A stretch of 45,519 nt of DNA from Acidobacteriota bacterium (GCA_021787735.1 JAJYLL010000028.1:1-45519); one strand, 5' to 3'; counted from the stretch's first letter, positions 7,692-16,132 are shown. Notes: generated by a model not told the origin, from the letters alone. Made by a program: numbers and translations.

Positions 7692-8173
7692 GATGCACTC
7701 CTTGCCATCTGGACGATCTCGCCGGCCTGCAGTTCCCGCAGGGAAGCCTGCCAGATCTCAGTAGCGGCGGATCGATTCACTGGCCCAAGCTCGCGCAGCC
7801 TACTGTCCATTTGTGTTACCTCTTTGAGAAACGCCTTGATGCACACCGTGCAGATGGCCGTCAGCCGCATCCGCTCGATTTCAAGACCGCCCTCCTTCAT
7901 CCTCTGCACCAGCCGGTCGATGCGCGCTGCCAGCTTGTCATACGCGCCCTTGTAAGGGCAGTCGGAACCGCAGGACGCGATCAGGATGCCATCGATGCCC
8001 CGTGCATAGGCGCGTGCGAAAAAGTCTTCGGGAAAGAGCGCCGGCGATGGTACCCGCAGAATGCTCACATTTGAAGGGTATTCCAGGTGCGCTTTCCCCA
8101 CCGCGTCGGCGCCCGGATAGGCGCAGGCGAGCGTTGCCAACACTAATATTTTCGGCTCAAATTCAAACGCCAT
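7688..8173 (-). CDS. MvhD-like (hydrogenase iron-sulfur subunit) electron-transfer protein
   Basis: A 161-residue protein of the MvhD/FlpD family, which carries a 2Fe-2S-type centre and passes electrons to or from HdrA. Conserved features are the strand ILVLATLACAYPGAD with Cys17, the ASCGSDCPYKG motif (Cys68, Cys72) and TAICTVCIKAF (Cys108, Cys111). In Desulfovibrio QmoB this domain is fused to the flavoprotein; here it is a free gene lying just before both flavoproteins and overlapping the first by 4 bases. GGGAGAAAGG precedes its ATG. The C-terminal 40 residues after the last cysteine are helical and may dock on HdrA. Confidence 0.82.
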   Translation of the reverse strand: MAFEFEPKILVLATLACAYPGADAVGKAHLEYPSNVSILRVPSPALFPEDFFARAYARGIDGILIASCGSDCPYKGAYDKLAARIDRLVQRMKEGGLEIERMRLTAICTVCIKAFLKEVTQMDSRLRELGPVNRSAATEIWQASLRELQAGEIVQMARSAS

Positions 8174-8194
8174 CGTAAGCCTTTCTCCCGCTGG

Positions 8195-8446
8195 TTATTT
8201 TTTGCGGATGATGAAATGGCGATCGAAGCCGTTCGCCTCGATAACACCCAAGTACTCGTGGCCGACCTTCTTGGCCCAGACGGGGATGTCATTGCGGGAG
8301 CCGGAGTCGTTGGATAGAACTTCCACAATCTGGCTGACGCCGACGGTGCCGACAGCCTTCTTGGCTTCCAGCAGCGGGCCAGGGCAGGCCGTGCCGCGGG
8401 CATCAACTGTTTTGGTAGGTTTCAACGTATTCAGATCTACTGCCAT
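8195..8446 (-). CDS. tusA: TusA-family sulfur carrier protein
   Basis: An 83-residue TusA-like protein. After KTVDARGTACPGPLLEAKK, with the CPGP motif and the persulfide-bearing Cys21, it has the usual helix, then QIVEVLSNDSGSRNDIPVWA and a closing HEYLGVIEANG strand. I chose the ATG at 8446, which has AGGAG about ten bases upstream and the usual TusA length; the frame stays open for 49 more codons but those overlap the regulator gene and look non-coding. It is the first structural gene of the operon, 50 bases after the regulator and 21 before the MvhD-like gene. In related sulfur-oxidation and Hdr-like clusters TusA passes persulfide to and from DsrE proteins. Confidence 0.9.
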   Translation of the reverse strand: MAVDLNTLKPTKTVDARGTACPGPLLEAKKAVGTVGVSQIVEVLSNDSGSRNDIPVWAKKVGHEYLGVIEANGFDRHFIIRKK

Positions 8447-8496
8447 GTTTCTTCTACTCCTTTGCTTGGTGACCGCCGCGAACGTTGAGAGCGTCA

Positions 8497-8874
8497 TCAG
8501 TCGATAGTGACCACGTATCGCGGATCGGCCTCTCGTGCGACCTCTCCGTGGTTCTTCATCTCGTCGAGCAGCACGGAACGGATCAGGGAGCACGCCCGGA
8601 TGATCCGTCGGTCTGCGAGTCTGTAGAAGACGGTCTGCGCCTGCTTGCGCGGCAGCACTAGGCCATGCGAACTTAGAATTGCCAGATGCTGACTTACGTT
8701 AGACGGCGAGACTCCAATGATTTCGGCCAGCTCCCCCACTTTCCTCTCCTGTCTGCCGAGCAATGCAAGGATTTTCAGGCGGGTGGGATTGGCAAGGGTT
8801 CCGCAGATCGACGCGTGCAAATCGAAGATGTCGAGTCCCTTTTCGTGGTTTCCGCTGGAGCGATACGTCCTCAT
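8497..8874 (-). CDS. ArsR-family regulator with two cysteines, probable operon regulator
   Basis: An ArsR/SmtB winged-helix repressor of 125 residues. Residues 25-50 read GTLANPTRLKILALLG and VGELAEIIG, the recognition helix is VSPSNVSQHLAIL (56-68), and the wing ends in TVFYRLAD. It lacks the ELCVCDL metal site of arsenic sensors. Instead it has one cysteine near the N-terminal helix (Cys24, ASICGTL) and one in the last helix (Cys95, IIRACSL), a spacing that could form a disulfide or polysulfide bridge between helices 1 and 5. I chose ATG 8874; ATG 8892 lies inside the predicted promoter. No Shine-Dalgarno precedes either, so a leaderless mRNA is likely. It is the first gene of the sulfur operon. 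Confidence 0.85.
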   Translation of the reverse strand: MRTYRSSGNHEKGLDIFDLHASICGTLANPTRLKILALLGRQERKVGELAEIIGVSPSNVSQHLAILSSHGLVLPRKQAQTVFYRLADRRIIRACSLIRSVLLDEMKNHGEVAREADPRYVVTID

Positions 8875-8911
8875 ACATTCGAAACTTAGCATATACGAAT
8901 GTACGAGTCAA
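8874..8911 (-). promoter_or_regulatory. Promoter with overlapping palindromic operator for the sulfur operon
   Basis: On the minus strand TTGACT (-35, 8911-8906) and TAAGTT (-10, 8888-8883) are separated by exactly 17 bases. A perfect inverted repeat TACATTCG/CGAATGTA (8874-8881 and 8896-8903, 14 bases apart) covers the spacer, the -10 box and the likely start point. Transcription would begin near 8876, at or almost at the ATG at 8874. This fits autoregulation by the ArsR-type protein. The promoter is predicted from sequence only. Confidence 0.6.
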
Positions 8912-9728
8912 CGGATATTTCATTGTTTTGGAATCTTTGTTCCCCGCAGAGGTTCTTCTGTACGCCGTTACGGAGCATGAAGCAGCTCCCGATATGATCA
9001 CGGGTTCAGGTGTTTCGCTCGACGATCGAGTCTCGATGAACTTGCGGGGTGCAAGGCAGGATTCGTGATGACTAATCGTCTTTCCGGGGCCTGGTGTACC
9101 GCTTCCGTGCTGTTATGACCAAGGACAAATTTTCTTCTTACAACCGATCGAAGTTATTTGCCATGGCTTTAAGCGCCTCCTTTGCTGACCGAGTTCGGAC
9201 TCTGACCAGCAAAGTGACTGCCATACTCTAGTGGTCTTCCTCTCCCATCAGGCAAACTTCGTGCATTCCGTTCAGTGCGTCGAGCTTGCTCTGCTGTTGC
9301 GCCGTCAACATGATTATTCACTTCTTCAAGTCGAAATCCATAATCTGCTTCACCGCTGGCACACGCAACCGACCGGAAACTTCCCAACACCTCAAGTTAT
9401 CCCTTCGCGGATTTTCGGACAGTGACCCACATCACAAATGAACGCTGGTTCGTGTGAATGTTGTCATCGCACGGTAGCGGTTGCAGGTTCGAGTCCTGTT
9501 TTTGATCGGCAACGGGACCGCCCGGCACGAGCCGGTAGCGGCCTTATACCGTCTTGTGGCGGGAGGCTACAGGCCGCGGACTCTATCGGGGAATCGGGCG
9601 AAATTTCCTGTCGCAATAGCCCAGGCGATAAGGTACACTGCGGTCATTAGACACGGAGTGGATCGTTCGCGGACCTGATCTGGTTTCATCGTTCCTGAAA
9701 GATGACTTTTCCGGCAAAGGAGCAGGCT
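8912..9728. other. Intergenic region without a convincing gene
   Basis: About 800 bases separate the divergent sulfur operon and the aldo/keto reductase. Short open frames on both strands show no family motif and no ribosome binding site. The only recognisable piece is the tRNA T-arm-like repeat at 9468-9499. It probably contains the reductase promoter, but I could not place it with confidence. Confidence 0.45.
9468..9499 (+). repeat. tRNA T-arm-like repeat, partner of 1417-1448
   Basis: This segment aligns without gaps to 1417-1448: 9 of the first 10 bases match (CGCACGGTAG against CACACGGTAG), the middle six differ, and the last 16 (CAGGTTCGAGTCCTGT) are identical. It forms a T stem-loop but is followed by TTTTGATC instead of an acceptor strand and CCA. 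The pair lies in direct orientation on both sides of the 8-kb region holding the sulfur operon. It could be an attachment-site scar, or the match could reflect only the strong conservation of T arms. Confidence 0.45.
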
Positions 9729-10721
9729 ATGAGCAAGGATGTTTCTCGCAGGAAATTCCTGGAAGGCCTTGCAGTCGGCAGCGCCGCAGGCGTTGGCATT
9801 CTGACAGGCCTCCACGGAAAGGCGGAAGGCGCCACGGTTGAGCGCCTCCCTCACCGGACGCTTGGGCAGACGGGCGAAAGCGTTTCAATCCTAGCTTTTG
9901 GCGGCGGCAGTCGCTTTGGCATGTACAAAGATGAAGAGGCGGCGCTGGCTGCGCTGAACCATGCGCTCGACCTCGGCATCACTTACGTTGATACGGCGCA
10001 TGGCTATGGCGGCCCCGATGGCAGCAGCGAGCGACGAATCGGCAAGGTCCTGAAGACGCGGCGCCAGGGAATCTTTCTGGCCACCAAAATTGAACAGCGG
10101 ACGCGCGATGGCTTCATGCGTGACCTGGAAATCAGCCTGAAGCGCCTCGACATGAACCAAGTTGACCTTGTGCACATTCACAGCCTGGGGTTTGCGGACG
10201 ACTTGGCAAAGATCGAGGCTCCTGACGGCGCCATGAAGGGCCTGCTCGAAGCCAAAGAGCAGAAGATGGCGCGGTTTATCGGGATGACCAGCCACACTGA
10301 CGGCCCCACCTTGGCCACGGCGATCGGGCGGCATCCGCTCGACTGCGTGCAGATGGCTCTGAACGCTGCTCGCAACGGGAAGTTTGAAGTGACGGCTTTG
10401 CCCGCCGCGCGGAAAAAGAAGTTGGGCATCATCGCCATGAAGATTACCGGCCAGGAATTTCTGCTGGGCGATGGGCCCGGAAAGACGAATATCGACGAAC
10501 TGCTCCGCTACTCGGTGAGCCTGCCGGTCGCAACGGGAGTGATTGGAATGCCGAAGGTGGAGTACATCAACCACAACACGGCGCTACTGCGCCACTTCAC
10601 GAGGCTTAACGAAGAGGCGATGGACCGCATCCGGCAGCAGATGGCGCCCTCCACCGAACCGCTGACCAAGAGACTTGTCGGCCACCTGGACATCGACGAT
10701 CGCCACGTCTGCTGGGCGTAG
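9729..10721 (+). CDS. Tat-exported aldo/keto reductase family protein
   Basis: A 330-residue aldo/keto reductase with an N-terminal twin-arginine signal (SRRKFLEGLAVGSAAG). The barrel starts at HRTLGQTGESVSILAFGGG. The AKR tetrad is visible: Asp88 and Tyr93 in DTAHGYGG, Lys120 in FLATK and the histidine of VHIHSLG (149-151). I chose the ATG at 9729 because AAAGGAG lies six bases upstream and it places the RR pair near the N-terminus; an ATG at 9702 adds nine residues without benefit. The C-terminal part (VSLPVATGVIGMP) is the cofactor-binding end of the barrel. The substrate is unknown; the neighbours suggest sugars or derived aldehydes outside the cytoplasm. Confidence 0.85.
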   Translation: MSKDVSRRKFLEGLAVGSAAGVGILTGLHGKAEGATVERLPHRTLGQTGESVSILAFGGGSRFGMYKDEEAALAALNHALDLGITYVDTAHGYGGPDGSSERRIGKVLKTRRQGIFLATKIEQRTRDGFMRDLEISLKRLDMNQVDLVHIHSLGFADDLAKIEAPDGAMKGLLEAKEQKMARFIGMTSHTDGPTLATAIGRHPLDCVQMALNAARNGKFEVTALPAARKKKLGIIAMKITGQEFLLGDGPGKTNIDELLRYSVSLPVATGVIGMPKVEYINHNTALLRHFTRLNEEAMDRIRQQMAPSTEPLTKRLVGHLDIDDRHVCWA

Positions 10722-10749
10722 GGTTGCGAAGGTGAGCCACTACTTTACA

Positions 10750-10774
10750 GAGACGCCCCGCCGGGGGGCGTCTC
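10750..10774. terminator. Strong bidirectional terminator-like hairpin
   Basis: A perfect 10-bp stem GAGACGCCCC/GGGGCGTCTC with a 5-base loop lies between the converging aldo/keto reductase (ends 10721) and DUF4091 gene (ends 10789). There is no long T-run on either side, but position and stability suit a shared terminator. Confidence 0.6.
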
Positions 10775-10788
10775 CTGGCCCCTCGATC

Positions 10789-13191
10789 CTATTTCACAAA
10801 CTCAATAATCCCAAAGCGCGTCGGCACGTGGAAGGTGACGCCTTCTGGAATGGTGCTCCACGACATGAACCGCCTCTGGTGATCCTCGCCGAGTCCGTCA
10901 GCACGGAACAGGTTCAGCCTCCACTCCGCACCGGCGTAAATTTCTTTTGCTCCCAACACCGCAGCGGGAATGCGCAACTCGGCAGTCCAGACGTGGTGCT
11001 CGGGGTCGATCCGGGTGGCGTGGTCAAAGCCGGAGTCCCAGTTGGCGTCGTTGAACGGCGTCTGGTCTTTGTTGATCTCAAGGTCGAGCCAGAGATTGTT
11101 GGGCGAAACCTCAAATTCGTAATAATGGTTAACGCGTTCGGGCTGTGCGTTGATAAAGACCTCGACCACGTCGCGGTTCCACAACCCCCATTTCTCGGTC
11201 GCCGGGTCCGCGTCCTTGTAGATGTTCAGTTCCGTGTACTTGCAGCGGTAGGCAAAATACACGTAATGCGGCGTCCACACCGTGGCGATGTCAGTTTCCG
11301 ATTGCGGATAATGCTTCTGGCCGGACATGTCATGGTTCATGTGGACCCAGTCGGCTGTCTTCCACACTTCTTTCTGGAGGTTGCCGTCGGGCACAAAATC
11401 CACGGGCGAGAATTTTGAAATAATTCGGGCATTGCTGGTGTAGCTCATGCTGTGCCTCCCTTCTGATTCCTCTAGCAGAGCGTTGACTTCGCGGCGCGAA
11501 CGCCCGGGGCTCGGAACACCGCTGCACTGATTAAAATCCATGGCAGCGCTGATGGCTCTTCGCATGCGTCTTTCAAGGCTGGCTGCTTCATTGGCGTGCT
11601 GCGGATCTTTTCTGAGCTTGCCAATCCGCTGTTGCAGCATCTCGATTGCTTCGTAGTCCTCAACGCCCTGCCGAAGCAGTTCCCAACGCGTGCTGTCGAT
11701 GGGGCCGTCCTTGCCGGGATAAACGAAAAAGGCGTCGCCGGAATGCCAGCGGCTTTCCGGATGCTTCCAGACGTCCTCCGGCCATGACGTGTAGGCCCAC
11801 CGCAGATAGCCGGAGAGCCCATAATGAAAAGCCATCCAGGGAAGCACGCGGGATTCCCATTGGGGCGAGTAGATGAAAGTGTTCGGCATAGCGGGCGTGC
11901 AGCAGGTATAGAACGTGGTCGGTCCCACGCCCTTCCGTTCCTGCAGCAGATGCCGGACGGCGGCAGGATGGGCCAGGTCGCTGATGAAGATGGTCAGATC
12001 GCCCACCTTGCCGGACTGCTGGCTGGAACTTCCGCCGGCCAGCGCCACTTTCAGTTCGGGGGCGTCGGCTTTGAGGACACTGAAAATTCCATTCATGATA
12101 GCCTGCGGCTTTTCGTCGAAACCGATGTAGGTTCGGTCCAGCCAGCCGTGCTGCTTGAGATGACGAACCAGCGCCGGCAGGAAGGCTCCCCAGACGTCGC
12201 GGTAGGCGGCGTCACCCACGCGGGTGGGGTAAACGCGCATCTTACCCGTCTTAGTGTCAGTGTATCCAATATTGCAGAGCGACGTGTCGCCCGGGCCATC
12301 CACCATGGAGAAACACTGGATAGATTTGTCGATGCCCGCCCTCATCATCATCTCGACGTAGTGGTCGAAGACGGAAAAATCAAACTGGAACCTCGAGGCC
12401 TGGCCGGGCTGGTAAGTCCCCGGGAACTTCCACCCCACCATCGAGGGATAAACAAAGCCCGTCTGCGACCGCCACGGATTGTAAACAATGCTGGTGGATA
12501 TGGAACGTTCGCCATGGTCGGCCAGGTTGCGCGCATAGGCTTCCAGCAGTTTCCAGTGCGCGGGAGACCACAGCGGCACCTTGGCTACGCGCGCGATGGC
12601 CGCCGGGTCCTGCCAGATGTTCAGATAGAAACCGCTCTTTGTTATGTCGGGCAGCGTGAAACCGAGCACCCGGAGTGAAATATCGAACCGCTTGCTTTGC
12701 GGGCCGGCTTGAATCTGGAGTGCACCCTTATATTCACCGGGAGCGGCGTTGCGGGGCACGGAAATCGTGAGCCACACACCCTGCGTCCAGTTCGGCTTGA
12801 TTTCATCCGGTGGCGAGGTGAACAGGGGGTCGGCCATCAACTCTCCGCGCTCGACCACCGGCACGTAGCCCGGATAGCGAATCCGCACCCAGGAGCAGGG
12901 AAGCACGTGCGATCCCGCCACTTCGGCAGATTCGCAAGCCGCCCTAAAGGGTGTGAGTGTCTGCGCCGAGCGAACGGCAAATTGCATTGAGATGATTTCG
13001 TTCCGGAAAGCCTCGGCGCTTGCCTCAGCACCTCTGGTAGTTTGTACGCTGCCGGGAGTGAGGCGCATGCCAGTACTTTCCTGCCATGCCTGGAACGAGT
13101 TGCCGGCTGGCTGGGCTTTAGCGATCGCAAGGCCCACCAACGACTGGGCCATAATCAGCGCGATGAGTGCAAGACCTTTTGGGCGTATCAT
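10789..13191 (-). CDS. Exported DUF4091 glycoside-hydrolase-like protein with CBM9-like domain
   Basis: An 800-residue secreted protein. Residues 1-28 are a signal peptide (LALIALIMAQSLVGLAIAKA). The middle is a large GH-like barrel of the DUF4091 kind, with the late signature LLRQGVEDYEAIEMLQQR near residue 540 and aromatic, acidic motifs (YIGFDEKPQAIM, GYLRWAYTSWPEDVW) before it. From about residue 590 the protein continues as a CBM9-like beta-sandwich (VWKTADWVHMNH, DVVEVFINAQPE, LRIPAAVLG, RLNLFRADG). AGGAG precedes the ATG. It is transcribed away from the amidohydrolase gene. It probably acts on or binds a glycan in the periplasm or outside; the substrate is unknown. Confidence 0.83.
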   Translation of the reverse strand: MIRPKGLALIALIMAQSLVGLAIAKAQPAGNSFQAWQESTGMRLTPGSVQTTRGAEASAEAFRNEIISMQFAVRSAQTLTPFRAACESAEVAGSHVLPCSWVRIRYPGYVPVVERGELMADPLFTSPPDEIKPNWTQGVWLTISVPRNAAPGEYKGALQIQAGPQSKRFDISLRVLGFTLPDITKSGFYLNIWQDPAAIARVAKVPLWSPAHWKLLEAYARNLADHGERSISTSIVYNPWRSQTGFVYPSMVGWKFPGTYQPGQASRFQFDFSVFDHYVEMMMRAGIDKSIQCFSMVDGPGDTSLCNIGYTDTKTGKMRVYPTRVGDAAYRDVWGAFLPALVRHLKQHGWLDRTYIGFDEKPQAIMNGIFSVLKADAPELKVALAGGSSSQQSGKVGDLTIFISDLAHPAAVRHLLQERKGVGPTTFYTCCTPAMPNTFIYSPQWESRVLPWMAFHYGLSGYLRWAYTSWPEDVWKHPESRWHSGDAFFVYPGKDGPIDSTRWELLRQGVEDYEAIEMLQQRIGKLRKDPQHANEAASLERRMRRAISAAMDFNQCSGVPSPGRSRREVNALLEESEGRHSMSYTSNARIISKFSPVDFVPDGNLQKEVWKTADWVHMNHDMSGQKHYPQSETDIATVWTPHYVYFAYRCKYTELNIYKDADPATEKWGLWNRDVVEVFINAQPERVNHYYEFEVSPNNLWLDLEINKDQTPFNDANWDSGFDHATRIDPEHHVWTAELRIPAAVLGAKEIYAGAEWRLNLFRADGLGEDHQRRFMSWSTIPEGVTFHVPTRFGIIEFVK

Positions 13192-13288
13192 AGAGCGTCT
13201 CCTGTACGCAAAGTGCGGGACTTTCGGCCGTTCGATTTACAGCTCCGGACCCGGGTGCTGATGTTACGAAAACTTTCCAATTACTTCG

Positions 13289-13317
13289 TTGACGTGCGAC
13301 TTGGGCAAGAGTAATCT
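13289..13317 (+). promoter_or_regulatory. Candidate promoter for the amidohydrolase gene
   Basis: TTGACG (13289-13294) and TAATCT (13312-13317) are 17 bases apart in the 178-base gap between the divergent DUF4091 and amidohydrolase genes. The -35 is close to consensus and the -10 is weak. Confidence 0.35.
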
Positions 13318-13369
13318 TCAGGTTAATCATGAAGCGAAATTCTACACCATACGAGAGGTCACAGGAACC

Positions 13370-14584
13370 ATGGACCGAAGACAATTGCTTGGAATGATGG
13401 GCGCGACCCTGGTGGGAGCATCCGGAACCGCAGCCCGTGCCGCCGAAACCCGCGGTGCACAGTCTGCCGAACGCAAGGGTTCGCAGATCTACCTCAGTGA
13501 ATTTCAGCCCAAAAGCATGTTGCAAGTCCCGGAAACAAAGATTGAGCGGGCAAAGTTTCCTGTGATCGACGTTCACACGCACATGACGTTCGCGGCGGTC
13601 AACACAAACGGTGTGCCCATGAGCGAGAAGATGAAATTTCTCGCGGAGCCTGCTGACATACTGGCCGTGATGGACCGGCGGAACATTCACACCCTGGTTG
13701 ACCTGACAGGCGGCTTCGGCCAGGGCCTTGTGGATACCGTGCAGAAATACCATGTGCCGCACCCGGACCGCTTCATCGTTTTCACCGAGCCGTGGTATCC
13801 GAAATCAAACCAGCCGGGCTATGCGCAATTCCAGGCCGACGCCATCGAAAAGGCGCACAAGGCTGGCGCCCGGGGATTGAAGATCCTCAAGACGCTGGGC
13901 CTCTACCTGCGTGAGGACGTTACTTCAGGGCCGCTGGTAAAGATTGATGACAAACGCTTCGATCCGATGTGGGAAGCCTGCGGAAGCTTGAATATGCCGG
14001 TTTTCATTCACACCGCCGACCCTGACGCGTTCTTCCTGCCCACCAACCGCTTTAACGAGCGATATGAGGAATTGAATCACCATCCTGACTGGTCGTTTTA
14101 CGGCAAGGATTTTCCCCCCAAGCGGGAACTGCTGGAAGCGCGCAACCGTGTTTTTGCCCGCCATCCCCGAACCCAGTTTGTGGGGCTCCACATCGCGAAC
14201 CATCCTGAACACCTGGCGGGCGTGTCGGAGTTGCTGGACCGCCTGCCCAACGTGCACGTGGAAACGGCGGCGCGCATCAATGAACTGGGCCGCCAGCCCC
14301 GGAATTCCCGCAAGTTCTTCGATAAGTACCAGGACCGCATCATGTTCGGGACCGACGCCGTTCCGCCGCCGTACGGCGACGTTACTCCGCAGCAGATCTT
14401 CGGCGATGAGCTTTATCAAATCTACTACCGGTTCCTTGAAACCGAAGACGAGTATTTCGATTACGCTCCGGCGCCGAAGCCTCCGCAAGGCCGGTGGGAG
14501 ATTTCCGGGATCGGCTTGCCGGACACCATTCTGCGCAAGGTTTATTACGAGAACGCCGCGCGGCTGCTGAAGATCAAGGTTTAG
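13370..14584 (+). CDS. Exported amidohydrolase (amidohydrolase_2 family)
   Basis: A 404-residue metal-dependent hydrolase. It starts with a Tat-like signal (MDRRQLLGMMGATLVGAS). The barrel begins with FPVIDVHTHMTF (His69, His71). Later motifs are KILKTLGLYLRED, VFIHTADPDAFF, VGLHIANHPEH and MFGTDAVPPPYG, where the conserved histidines and the late aspartate should hold the metal. ACAGGA precedes ATG 13370; the frame stays open to 13289 but those codons have no signal sequence. Members of this family decarboxylate or hydrolyse small organic acids and lactones, so a role in sugar-acid or aromatic-acid breakdown is possible. It heads a plus-strand run of exported proteins. Confidence 0.82.
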   Translation: MDRRQLLGMMGATLVGASGTAARAAETRGAQSAERKGSQIYLSEFQPKSMLQVPETKIERAKFPVIDVHTHMTFAAVNTNGVPMSEKMKFLAEPADILAVMDRRNIHTLVDLTGGFGQGLVDTVQKYHVPHPDRFIVFTEPWYPKSNQPGYAQFQADAIEKAHKAGARGLKILKTLGLYLREDVTSGPLVKIDDKRFDPMWEACGSLNMPVFIHTADPDAFFLPTNRFNERYEELNHHPDWSFYGKDFPPKRELLEARNRVFARHPRTQFVGLHIANHPEHLAGVSELLDRLPNVHVETAARINELGRQPRNSRKFFDKYQDRIMFGTDAVPPPYGDVTPQQIFGDELYQIYYRFLETEDEYFDYAPAPKPPQGRWEISGIGLPDTILRKVYYENAARLLKIKV

Positions 14585-14659
14585 CGCCGCGCCTGGATTA
14601 GGACCGCAATCCCGGAAGTTTCTCCGGGCCATCCCTGCCGACCGAAGGAGATACCGTTC

Positions 14660-16051
14660 ATGGGGATCACAATCTCTGGTGTTGCCGCCGCGCTGATGTT
14701 TTCGGCTGCACTGGCGCTTGCTCAAAACAATAATGACGTCGTAATCCGGCCCAAGGAGATTGACACTGTGCTGGTCAACCCCGGCATGGGCATCCAGACG
14801 TTTCAGCGGTTCAATGGCGACGCGCTGAATTCAGGCCTGCGCTGGTCGGAAGAAGGCCCCACTGAGGTTTTGAAGCCTGCGGCCGAAAAGCCGGATTTCC
14901 CTGAAAGCTCCATCTCGTATTGCCGGTGGTTCTGGAACGTGCTGGAGCCGGAGCACGGAAAGTACAACTGGGGGATTATCGATCTCGCGTTGAAGGAAGC
15001 TCGCGAGCATCACCAGACCCTTGCCATCCGCATGATGCCTTACGATGAGCACCATCCGTTGCCCGAATGGTACCGGAATTCCGGCGCGCGCCGCGCTAAC
15101 AAGCCCACCGACGCGGACGGAAATATCTGGCAGCCGGATTTCAGCGACCCGCTCTACCTGAAGTACTGGGGTGAACTGGTTGCGGCGGCGGGCGCGCGCT
15201 ACGACGGCAACCCCTATCTTGAAATGGTGGACATCTCTTCCGTGGGTTATTGGGGCGAAGGCTGGAGCCATTACATGCCGGCTTTCAAATACCAGAGGGC
15301 GCTGATCGATATCTACCTCAAGGCCTTCAAGCGGACGCCGCTGCTGATGAATTTTGATCAGCAGCACGCGCTCAGTTACGGAACAGCCCACGGCGCAGGC
15401 TGGCGTCTGGATTGCTGGGGCGATATGGGGAAGCCGACCTGGGGAGAAATGCTTGATATCTACCCCGAGCAGATCGTCCGGGCCGGCATACAAAATGTCT
15501 GGGAACGAAGTCCTGTCTCTCTTGAGAGCTGCGGCGTTCCTGGAAGCTGGCTGAAAGATGGGTTTGACGTGAACTACATTCTGGCCCAGGCACTGCGCTG
15601 GCACGTCAGTTCAGTGAACATCAAATCTTCTGCCATTCCGTCGCAGTGGAAGAAGCAGTTCGACGAATTTGAGAAGCAGATGGGCTACCGGTTTATCCTT
15701 CGCCGGCTGGAATATCCTAAAGAGGTTCGGCCGGGCGAGATGATGCCGGTCCATATGTGGTTTCTGAATGCCGGAGTTGCTCCCGTTTATCGGGATTACA
15801 ATCTCGCGGTCGAACTCGCTTCAGCGAACAAAAACGCGGTGATCAAAACTCCCGCCGATGTCAGGAAGTGGCTCCCGGGCGACGCGGTGTTTGATGGGAC
15901 GCTTTTCGTTCCGGAAACGCTGACGCCGGGCGAGTATCACTTCCGGGTGGGGCTGCTGGACCCGCGCACCGGGCGGCCGGCCATCAAGCTTGCCAATGAA
16001 GGGCTGCAGCCGGACGGCTGGTACGATCTGGGGACCATCCAGGTCCGGTAG
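14660..16051 (+). CDS. Exported DUF4832-type glycoside-hydrolase-like protein
   Basis: A 463-residue secreted protein. A signal peptide (residues 1-21, ISGVAAALMFSAALALA) is followed by a barrel starting with NPGMGIQTFQRF, then YCRWFWNVLEPEHGKYNW, a pattern like beta-galactosidase or GH42-type barrels. YLEMVDISSVGYWGEGWSHY is a likely acid/base region. The C-terminal 110 residues (RRLEYPKEVRPGEMMPVHMW, then GEYHFRVGLLDP) match the DUF4832 beta-sandwich. AAGGAG lies nine bases before the ATG. It follows the amidohydrolase by 75 bases and is probably cotranscribed. The substrate is unknown. Confidence 0.78.
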   Translation: MGITISGVAAALMFSAALALAQNNNDVVIRPKEIDTVLVNPGMGIQTFQRFNGDALNSGLRWSEEGPTEVLKPAAEKPDFPESSISYCRWFWNVLEPEHGKYNWGIIDLALKEAREHHQTLAIRMMPYDEHHPLPEWYRNSGARRANKPTDADGNIWQPDFSDPLYLKYWGELVAAAGARYDGNPYLEMVDISSVGYWGEGWSHYMPAFKYQRALIDIYLKAFKRTPLLMNFDQQHALSYGTAHGAGWRLDCWGDMGKPTWGEMLDIYPEQIVRAGIQNVWERSPVSLESCGVPGSWLKDGFDVNYILAQALRWHVSSVNIKSSAIPSQWKKQFDEFEKQMGYRFILRRLEYPKEVRPGEMMPVHMWFLNAGVAPVYRDYNLAVELASANKNAVIKTPADVRKWLPGDAVFDGTLFVPETLTPGEYHFRVGLLDPRTGRPAIKLANEGLQPDGWYDLGTIQVR

Positions 16052-16132
16052 CTGGCCGAGAGAGCTTGTTAACCAAGAGGGCCTGCGGACAAGGCAGGAT
16101 TGCGAAACGCATTCCATCAGGGGAGATGTCCT

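Noticed and set aside
8195-8593. Longer TusA with 49 extra N-terminal residues
   Set aside because: The extra codons overlap the regulator gene, are arginine-rich and unlike TusA; ATG 8446 with AGGAG gives the normal length.
11824-12678. 284-codon plus-strand open frame
   Set aside because: Lies wholly inside the DUF4091 gene on the other strand; its composition is a shadow of that gene.
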